Made by a program: the position numbers and the translations under genes. DNA of 64,000 bases, taken from NCBI GenBank assembly GCA_940337035.1, contig OW679203.1, forward strand, positions 27,041,495-27,105,494, read 5' to 3'. Positions 55,380-64,000 of this stretch are shown here, in pieces (position 1 is the first letter of the stretch; every line of letters begins with the position of its first letter). The stretch is from Agriotes lineatus. Its lineage: Eukaryota > Arthropoda > Insecta > Coleoptera > Elateridae. The notes beneath the pieces were generated by a model. The model had not been told where the DNA came from. It did not search any database and saw nothing but the letters and a program-made list of their open reading frames with translations.

Positions 55380-56830
55380 ATTATGATTAGTACAGATATA
55401 TACAATATAAATATCACGCAATTACTATCAACAAAGCGAGGAGGATAAAAGAGTACACAATTAAAAAGGGGCACCCCACAATAAAGGTATCATACAAATA
55501 GAGACTCTACCATTTAAATATACTGTATAAATATGAATACAGGGTTATAAACATCAAGTTTATAATAGAATTAAGGGATTACAATAGTGGAATATTATAG
55601 GGAACAATTTGAATATGAATTGGGAATATGAATAGTGGGTATGTAATTAGAAAAGAAAATAGAATTTATAATTGAATAAAATATGGCTAATTGAGAAACA
55701 GATGCATTCGAATATAATGTAATATCTAAATATGAAATTTGAAGGTATTGAAAAATACTTAATCGAAATAGATTATTGCACATAGTAGGTAGAAATTAAA
55801 AAAAAAGATATAGTGTGTTTGAATGAGAAAATATGATATCGTTAAGGACTCTGTTTTCATTACTAAGATAACACATTTTAAAAAATGTAAAGCTGTAACT
55901 AATTTGGTGTAATTTAAAAGTATGAAATAAACCCTATTTTAAAAGGAAAATGTTTGGAAATTAAGAAGGGTTGATATTAAGACTAAATTTGCGTGGTGAA
56001 ATAGAAATGGAATTTAATTTAAGAAGATGAGATATAAAATGAAGGAAGATGGCAAGTATATGGTGAAAAACTAAACTAAAAGCCGGACTAATCTACAAAG
56101 GAGAATAAATAGAGAAAAATACTAAGTTAAGTTTATTGAAGAATTGCATTTGACATTGTATATCAATTGATTTGGATTGCATCGAGCTGTTAGTACCAAA
56201 GGAGAGTTCTGAAGGAGAGACCGTTGGTTCTTGGTGCTGGTCAGTGGAGTAATTTGGAGAAGTGTTTTTGGATGTGGTGCTGGAGTTGAGTGACTGCAGC
56301 TGAGGTCTGTTTTGGGTCCATGCTGTGGGGGAGCTTCTGTTCCTGATTCTGCGCAGTTTTGACGTGTTGGTTGTCATTGGAGGCTTTCGCTGTGTTTGTT
56401 GATTGGAGCAGTTGTGGTCGTTGGCGGAGTAAGTTGGTTAACATCAGGGACATTGATAAGTTCGAGGGAAATGTGGGTGATTTGAGGTATTAGGTAAGCA
56501 CTGAAAGAAAATAAAGACTAAAAAAGTGAATTCATTATTAAGGAATTACTTAGTGTTTGATATTGTTATGTGGCGAATATAACTATCTGGTATTTGTCAT
56601 TGAATTTTCAGATTTGTTTGACATATCATTTGACAGAAGTTATTTTTGACTTGTAATAAAATTAAAATCAGAACATCAAATTTCAGAATAAGCAAACTAG
56701 ATAAAAGGAATCCACCCCTGATTTTCAGGAGCTAGCAAAAAGAATAACTATTAATATTCAAATAATAAACAGGGCAATTTAAATTGATAAAAATATAATT
56801 TATAAACATATACTAATAGGTAACACAAAG
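55380..56830 (-). repeat. Tandem unit 2 (about 1.9-kb period)
   Basis: Counterpart of 53460-55260, roughly two-thirds identical by eye, with the same order: AT-rich block, poly(A) motif, exon-like block (56100-56490), pyrimidine tract TTTATTTTCTTTCAG, and the conserved GGAATCCACCCCTGATTTTC block (56708). The splice donor-like GTAAGT of unit 1 is CTAAGT here. Confidence 0.55.
56132..56137 (-). terminator. AATAAA after exon-like segment, unit 2
   Basis: Minus-strand AATAAA in TTCAATAAACTTAAC, aligned with the one at 54595. Confidence 0.35.
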
Positions 56831-57319
56831 TAAGAGCCCGAATCAGTACAATACTTAAACAAGGATTACCCTAAAAAGGTAGTACAGTTTCTATGGAATA
56901 TGGGTGTATAAGAGGTTTCCAAATTTCCAAATAACATACCGATCATAGAATCAAGAATTTCTAATACGAAATTAGCATCTACCTACCCCGTATAAAACAG
57001 GTAACGTCAATTTGACAATGACCTTCGGTGTTTCCTTAATCCATCTCACGACATGGAAATCATTTCCGGAAAAGATGCCCAATCTCCTATATGCTTGCTA
57101 GCAATCTTCTTTTAATCATAAACCATTCATGAAGATTCTAGAATTTCCTCCTACCGTATTCGTTTGATGACGTAATGTTGTCATGTACCGTGTTCTTTTT
57201 GAACAATTTTATTGAATACTTTTGAGCTTCGTGTGACGGCAGTTCACCGCTGTTCGCATGACGTTTCTTTAGTGGAAAACATTTCTGACATTTATTGGAG
57301 ACCTTGTTTTTTCCAGAAA
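56831..57319. other. No gene seen
   Basis: Holds the first copy of a 31-bp exact direct repeat (57061-57091; second at 61347). Otherwise unassigned. Confidence 0.35.
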
Positions 57320-59031
57320 GGGACGTTTAGGCGCGCACCTTTAGGCGCGCGTTATTAGGCGCGAGCTTTTAGGCGCCTGGACATTTAGGCGCCGCAACTT
57401 TAGGCGCGGGGACAGTTAGGCGCCACGTAAACACGTTTCCGCTTGGTTTCAACATATACTGTATTGTCTAACTGTAAATAGGTACATAACTACCTCTTTC
57501 ATAACAAACGTAGAAACTAGTTATTTATGTTAACTACTTGCAAAATGTGAGCTGTTCTTTTAAGTCGGAACATTTTCGACCACTAAAAGATCAATTTTGC
57601 ACGTGTTGCAATTTTCGTGTAAAACTGAAATTTTGAATATTATATTTTGACATTTCTAAATGATTAATGTTATTATCTTAAATTTTCGCAAAGGCAGCTG
57701 TGCCGTTGTATTAGTAGATTATCATATCGATAGTCAATGGCAAGAAGCTGCTCACAAAAAAATATGTAAATCTTTAAAGATTACAACCGATCTTTAAAAA
57801 CTTGTCATTAAATGATTGCTCTGATATTTGCATAAAACACTGCTTAGATATCACATATCAATTTTTGACAACAGAAATCTACAAAGCGTTATTTTGAAAA
57901 GTGCGTGCTGCTTAAATTTTGGAATGGCACATGACGAAAAGAGATGTTCACAAAATTTAAAAAACCTTTGGAACCAGAAGTAGCTTCTTCAATAAATTGT
58001 TGCATATAGGGTGTTCAAAACATGCGATACAAAATTTCAAACTTTAAGCAAATAAACTGCTCAACTACAGGTCTAAAGAGTAGCTTCAGCACTGCACCCA
58101 GAATGTGTAGTTCAAAACGTGACCACCGAACTTCTGTAGATGGCGCCAAGTGGAATTATAGTGCACCCAGAATGTGTAGTTCAAAACGTAACCACCGAAC
58201 TTCTGTAGATGGCGCCAAGTGGAGAAGCCGCCACTGTGCTAAAATGCTTGGATATTTTGCAAAGTGGAAAATCGCCACCTTTCCCCAAAACCAAATAGCG
58301 CATGAAGGTGCTCGGGACCTTAGCAACAACTTTGCCCCCTTTCAAAATTTCGATATCTGTAGCCGTTCGAAAGTTACAGGCGATCCAGACGGACGGACGG
58401 ACGGACGGACAAAACGTTCGCATAAGTACGCTGAAGCTACTAATAAAATTGCTAAAAATCACATCCTCTATATTTTTTAATGTCTTATATGAGCAGTATT
58501 TATATACTTTTTTACGTTCAGAGTACGTTAATTAGGTCAGTTGATGTAATTCTAAAGTAATTGGTTTTTAACACTTCTCTGGAAAGAGTGAAAAAGGTGA
58601 TGGCATAAACAATATATAATCCACAAAAGTGACAATGATCACTTCACCGGTTTACAACACAACTTGCGAAACGAAACTAATGAAAATTGAGTGGGCACTA
58701 TGGCCTATATATCCAAGCTTGTTATACGTTAAACGATCCATATACAAAATGTAAATAACTCATTTTTCATAATCGATACCATGTAAATTAATATATTTTG
58801 TTTATGAAGGTTTGAATTTTTCTTCAACGTTAATGACTGCAATAATTACCTAACAAGAAATTTTAAAATCAAGAATAATGTTAATTTCTTTGTTGTGGCG
58901 CCTAACTGTCCCCGTGCTTAAAGATGCGGCGCCTAAACGTCCAGGCGCCTAATAGCGTCCGCGTCTAAAGCGGTGGCGCCTAAAAGTGCGCGCCTAAAGG
59001 TGCGCGCCTAAAGAATGGCGCCTAAACGTCC
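57320..59031. mobile_element. Element with inverted ends of iterated GGCGCCTAAA motifs
   Basis: The left end, 57320 to about 57425, holds seven TTTAGGCGC-type units (GGGACGTTTAGGCGCGCACC first). The right end, about 58918-59031, holds the same number inverted, ending GGCGCCTAAACGTCC. The ends are strongly GC-rich against an AT-rich core of 1.5 kb. No open frame was recognised in the core except a nested GACG repeat (58051). Superfamily unknown; target duplication unclear. Confidence 0.75.
58051..58446 (+). repeat. Dispersed repeat with GACG array, copy 2
   Basis: Matches 54209-54570. It additionally has a 60-bp internal duplication (58094-58153 and 58163-58222) and a shorter GACG array. Confidence 0.7.
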
Positions 59032-61346
59032 TAGACCGTGTTTTTCCTAGTTTTTTTTGTGTTCGGTGTCGGAGTCATTTATGATCTCGCTTTTGACGGA
59101 TTACGGTCGATTTGGCTTCCAGCATCGTCATCCTTTTTCCTCGTTGGTTGTTCTTTATTTTTCTGCTGGTGTTCGCATCTGCTGTGGGACTCACACAATG
59201 CGCTGATCTCATGATGCGCAGAGGGCCTGCCGATGGCATATGGATTGGAGTTTGGATACAGCCCATCTTTCGAAGCTATCGCGTTTTTGTAGTAGACGAG
59301 TCCAACATATGAGGTGATATTATATTCATTTCACTTTTCTATCAACGATTTTATTGGTAATAGGTGGTCTACTATTGAAAATCACTCCTTAAACCCAGCT
59401 TGTTCGTTTGACTGGTATTGATCAAATTTCTTAGGTATACGTTGTTACGATTCAATTGCGCATATATTTAATTTCGATGTCTGTAGTACCTATTTCATAT
59501 TGTTATGCCTCGTTTACGCATCTATTCGATTTTGATGTCTATGGCAGTTAGTTCATATTTTGCGCGCTTGTGTCCCACCTACTTTCGGCTTGCAGCCCGG
59601 AAAGTAAAAGTTATGATTTCTTCCTCGGCGTTCTTTTCTGTCTTGCCTTTGTTAACGGCATGAAGCCAGTTTAAGCGTCCTCAAATGTTCAGTGAATGTA
59701 TAGGCATGCAGTTTGATTTTTGTGTAACCGTTACCGGAGCTTTTTCGGCGGAGTTTCATTCCTGAACTATGAATTAAGGACGATTCAATCCCACGCCATT
59801 GTGAGCGGATTCTACGCTTGCTGACTTCCTTCTTCGCACGTACCCAGAACATCTCGGGGTAAGTGAAGGAAGCCTTCTTTGGGCTGTATTTAGTTTCACG
59901 TGTGTTCTATCGTGGACTATTTTCTCCTTATAGCAGTCAGTGAGGAGCCGTAGGGCAGAATTTGCAGATGTGCTAGCTCCATGGTATCTGTATACAGATG
60001 TCACTCAGGGCATGACCTTGACCCGTCAATATCTTCAAGTCGCGGCCCGCTTCACACATGTCGCGTGAACTTCTTAGAGAGCAGGAAGGGACTCGATTCC
60101 GGAACGTACCTACAGGTTAAAGTTTCCCCTTTGCATGAAGATTTACTGGCTACCAGTGCCCTGATTTGAGCTCCGTTCCGCCATTTTGACGTTTGAATTT
60201 CTGCCGTAACCTTAGGAATATACCATTCGCTCCTTGAGATTTGTACCAGGAAGTACACAAAACGTTCGCCTTGCAAACTATTGCCTTATTTTAATGTGTG
60301 CGATGATATTATATCGTTGTATTATAAACTTGTAGGTATGTATTAAAATTTATTTATTTATGTTTTTTAATCTACGTCAATCTGCAGTTAACTACCTATA
60401 GTTTATTCATGAATTAATGGCAGCTATATCATGTGATTTTCGCATTGTGGAGTTATTTATTTGTTACTGCTACCTGTACTTGAGTCGAACTTCTCTTTCA
60501 GAATATTTTGCGGTACTTGAGTTTACGAATTTTCTTTGAATGCCTGAATACACTTGTTGTTATTTGGTAAAAATCCGTTGGCGCCCTTTTGGCTCCTAAT
60601 TAATTTGAATATTTAAAGAACTACACACTCCGTCTCCAATGAGCTAATTTCGGCCGGAACTTGTATCCGAGTAGTCAAAAGTTTGTTTATTTTCTTGAAG
60701 GAAGAGCCAACGGATCGTTTGGATGCTAACAACATGTAGTAATTATTCTCAATACTTTGTATAAATGGGATAAACGAGTGATAGGTCGATAGTGTTCCAT
60801 TCTTCGGTTGCACCCTATTTTGTATAATAACACCACTTTCGCGTAATTCCAAGTGTTCGGAAGTGCGCCTTGTGAAGGCATTCGTCTAATAATTTCGTAA
60901 TAATATTCATGAGCTTTTTGCTTCCGTTTTAGATCATGCTATAATGTCATCTTCACCAGATCTTTTTTCATCTCTTTAAGTGCGTTTTAAAATATTCTGT
61001 TGTTCTTAGTGGAAATTCTTCTGACCTCACATTGTGTATTTATTTCCACTTTTATTTTCGTCTTGTGGTCTCGCCCTTATGCTTTATAAACCTATATAAA
61101 ACTGTTCTACGATTGTAAGAAGAAAAGAAAAAAGTTATTGAAGGCTTTAAAGTAGCGATAGATAAAAGACTAGCGTCAATGAATATCAATAACCAATCTT
61201 CTGTGAATATCGAATAATTAAACAAAAAAAAACAGAAGCGGTGAGAGAATGTGTAAAGAAGGAACATCAGTGTTTAAGACCTGACTTGGGACAAAAACAA
61301 ATATATTGCCTTATAGACTAACAAGGAAACATAGTAACAGACCCGA
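59032..61346. other. No gene seen
   Basis: More mixed in composition than its neighbours. Several 60-80-codon frames exist on both strands (for example 59652-60004 minus) but none resembles a known protein, and no structured repeat was found. Confidence 0.35.
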
Positions 61347-61377
61347 CATTTCCGGAAAAGATGCCCAATCTCCTATA
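61347..61377. repeat. 31-bp direct repeat, second copy
   Basis: CATTTCCGGAAAAGATGCCC plus AATCTCCTATA is identical to 57061-57091. Flanks differ. Confidence 0.7.
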
Positions 61378-62095
61378 CGATGTACTGTCTTGCAGGGCTT
61401 ACTGCTTAAAAGCAATTTCCGACCGCCTAATTTTTAAACGCAAATCCCGGCCCCCCGAGAGATGAAATACTTCTCATAACTTCATTTTACTAATAATTAA
61501 ACCAGTAACCTGTAGGATTCGCAGCCTCTACCCCGCGTGTGAACGGCTAGAGTCCTGTAGCCGTCATAAACTCACATGCAGCGCCCCTTTTTGGTAATTT
61601 AAAGGTATTCGATTCCGCAGCCCGCAAATTCCCTGCCGGGGGAATGTCAACATCATTTTCCGGCTCAAGGCGAATAAATTCCATCTGCAGGAGTTGACAC
61701 CGCGTTCGCTCCAAGAACAACGCCGAAGGTACCAGCAACCTCTACACCAGGATTAAGGCACTAACGCCCGCCCCAGGTAACCCTTAAAATCGTTAAATGC
61801 ATCGGAAAAACAGCTTACATTCACTGCTGAGTGGAAGGTTAAGTTTGCAGGAACAAAAGACTCACTCAGCCCATTTCCCGAAGAATCGTCGTGCGTACAG
61901 GCGGACTACCAATAGGGACCCGCAACACTCGCCGGTGCATTGGGTTGCAGCTCGACCCACGAAACCAGAGACCGTTCCAGAAGAACATGTTAATTTTAAA
62001 TAATGTACAACTCAGATTTATTTTTAATTAATAATTCTAACTAGCTAAAAACATTATATTTGTTTTGGTAATTATCTGGTGTTTTACCTAATCGA
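61378..62095. other. No gene seen
   Basis: A relatively GC-rich patch (61440-61990) with open frames of 60-70 codons on both strands and no recognised protein. Confidence 0.35.
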
Positions 62096-62330
62096 AATAC
62101 ATCAATTAATGTAAATTTACGTATAGAGATGTGACGTTTCACCCCCTTACTAAGGGCGTCAAAGAAATACCCTTCGGGTTAAGCTCAAATCGAAGAAATA
62201 CGTTCACTGTATATTTGAGTGAACGTATTTCTTCGATTTGAGCTTAACCCGAAGGGTATTTCTTTGACGCCCTTAGTAAGGGGGTGAAACGTCACATCTC
62301 TATACGTAAATTTACATTAATTGATGTATT
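62096..62330. repeat. Perfect hairpin, 113-bp arms, 9-base loop
   Basis: 62096-62208 and 62218-62330 are exact reverse complements by eye (AATACATCAATTAATGTAAA ... GTTCACT and inverse). The loop is GTATATTTG. No coding. Complete arm identity points to recent origin or gene-conversion-like homogenisation. Confidence 0.9.
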
Positions 62331-64000
62331 TTTTTTCTTTTGTCAGTATCTCAAGCAGGGCAAGGAATTAACTTAAAGGTAATAGCATTTTTTTTTGTTT
62401 AGAATAACTTTTAGAACATACGGTGTAAGTTTGTCGGTTACCTCAGAAACACCCTGTGTATTTCTTTTATGTTTTAATGCTTTTTGTAATGTAACCTAAG
62501 CTTCTGGAATAAATAAAAATTAGTATTATACAATTTTATGTTTATTACAAATCACCCACAAAGTCGGATACGACACATTTTAAGGTGCGGCCCTCGTAAC
62601 CAAATTTTTTACAGTGGCCCTTGGGTTCCTTGAAGTTGGACAGCCCTGCTGCAATAAGTGTACATGCCACTTCGACAAGTGTTTAGATGATGTCTACGAT
62701 AAAACCAGCAAACGAAGTTGAGCGATACACGATAAAAATGGGAACGAAATAAAAGCCAACCTAAAAACTACACCAAGCCAACTGGGAATATGGTTCAAAA
62801 GACCTTAAACATTCCGCATAAGCGAATCTCCCAAACACACCAACACGAACCCACATCTTATCAACAAACCAATACATGATAATGAGGGCGAAAATGATGT
62901 CCAACTTTTCTACCAAATATCAACGCGACACAACGCCAAACAACAACAAAAAATGTCAACATCGGTAATCGGAAAACGTCAAAAACGAAAAACAAATTAG
63001 CTGAAGGCGACAGGGAATCGAAATTCCAACGAATAATTTAAAAAAACATGGTTCGGTAACTTCGGTAACCGGTAATCGTCACTAAATTATACTAAAACGA
63101 GACAAATTCTGTATAATTTACGACCAAACATCACAACAATATGAACTAGTCATAATTTTTCCTACTCGTAAATCGTTAAGATAAGAAACGACAATAAAAG
63201 GCAGAAAATATTAAAATCGAAATAGTATTTACGAGAATAAAATGCTAACACGAAGATGTCAACAGCATGCATAACATTAATCACAGCTCTACTTCAGTAT
63301 AAAACTGTAAGACCATTTTGCCAGATAAATAGTAAAGTTTAATGAAAAGGAAACTCTGGCAATGGAGTCTTCAATCAATGTTTGTGAACTCCAACCATAC
63401 GACTTTGGTTCGAGTAAAAAAGTCGCACAATGAACCAAAAGAGACAGGAAAACACGAAAATACAGATAAAAAGCAAAAAAATACTAGTAGAAAACAAGAG
63501 AAAACAAGAAAACACAAATAGGAAACAAGAGGAAACGGGAAAAACAAATAGAAAAAAAAGTCATATAGAAAACAGGAACAAAACAAATAGAAAGCAAGAG
63601 AAAACCGTAAAACTTCGATTCCATGAAAAGTAATTATTCAATATCTTCATTTCTTTGACTTTCAGATAATGTTGAGTTTTCCTTCGACTTTTAGGCAGTC
63701 GTTGCATTGTTGTTTTTGGACACTACATGTCAATAACTGATCTTTTCTAAATGCCAATGCAATATGGAACCCATATAATTTGTACCCATCGCCATTTTCA
63801 CTAACATTAAATCCTACCACAAAATGAATAATATTAAATATATTTAACAAAATAGAGATGGTTCGGAAACTTACCTGTATTAAAACTTTTAAAGATTCAT
63901 CTTATATGTTACCTGTTCAATCTGCTTGGCAACACTACCTTGGTTTCAAAATCTATAAAAATCACAATAGTTCTGAGATATCCAGATAAATTTCTTTCAA
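62331..64000. other. No gene seen
   Basis: AT-rich. Contains a one-ended AAACACCCTGTGTATT (62449) that may be a MITE scrap, and the purine tract at 63421. No credible gene. Confidence 0.4.
63421..63615 (+). repeat. A/G-rich low-complexity tract
   Basis: Imperfect iterations of AACAAGAGAAAACAAG and AAACAAATAG-like units. The Lys/Asn/Gln/Arg-rich open frame over it is a composition artefact. Confidence 0.6.

Noticed and set aside
57061..61377. LTR retrotransposon bounded by the 31-bp direct repeats
   Set aside because: Repeats are too short, lack TG...CA ends, and no gag/pol sequence lies between them.
63430..63633. Lys/Asn/Gln-rich 67-codon frame as a small basic protein
   Set aside because: Sits on an A/G-rich low-complexity tract with imperfect repeats.

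Overview
The window is AT-rich eukaryotic nuclear DNA. Its genes have introns with canonical GT-AG borders. Non-coding DNA dominates and is packed with nested transposable elements: LINEs, hAT, pogo, mariner and Harbinger-type elements, a tRNA-derived SINE, and many foldback MITEs. The repertoire (TIRs starting TACAGGGTG, pogo/Tigger with a psq HTH, RTE LINE, THAP and C2H2 zinc-finger debris) and the SDR genes suggest an insect, possibly a beetle. The species is an inference. No bacterial-type operon, rRNA or CRISPR array is present.

Only two ordinary host genes are convincing. Both encode classical short-chain dehydrogenase/reductases of the insect DHRS11 / farnesol-dehydrogenase-like type, and they point towards each other. 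SDR-A (+ strand, 4 coding exons, 8154-20407, 257 aa) has a complete catalytic set. SDR-B (- strand, 5 coding exons, 39859-53047, 250 aa) is a paralog sharing three intron positions. It has one extra phase-1 intron and an alanine where the catalytic serine is expected. Their long introns (5.1, 6.3, 5.8 and 6.6 kb) are inflated by repeats.

1-8153: MITEs, a decayed THAP domain and the SDR-A upstream region. 8154-20407: SDR-A and its repeat-laden introns. 22150-37826: a nest built on a tandemly duplicated, decayed C2H2 zinc-finger sequence. Both copies carry the same hAT insertion. Copy 1 was later hit by an EN-RT LINE (itself hit by another hAT and a 253-bp insert). Copy 2 was hit by an apparently intact pogo element and, inside its hAT, by an RTE LINE. 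Target-site duplications at each level give a relative order of events. 39859-53047: SDR-B, whose introns hold a second nest (long-TIR mariner containing Harbinger-like MITEs, a hAT containing two MITEs, and a hAT MITE containing a SINE). 53460-56830: a diverged tandem pair of about 1.9-kb units, each with a terminal-exon-like segment and AATAAA on the minus strand. 57320-59031: an element whose inverted ends are iterated GGCGCCTAAA motifs. 62096-62330: a perfect 113-bp-arm hairpin.

All calls come from reading the sequence. Family names rest on remembered motifs, not database searches.
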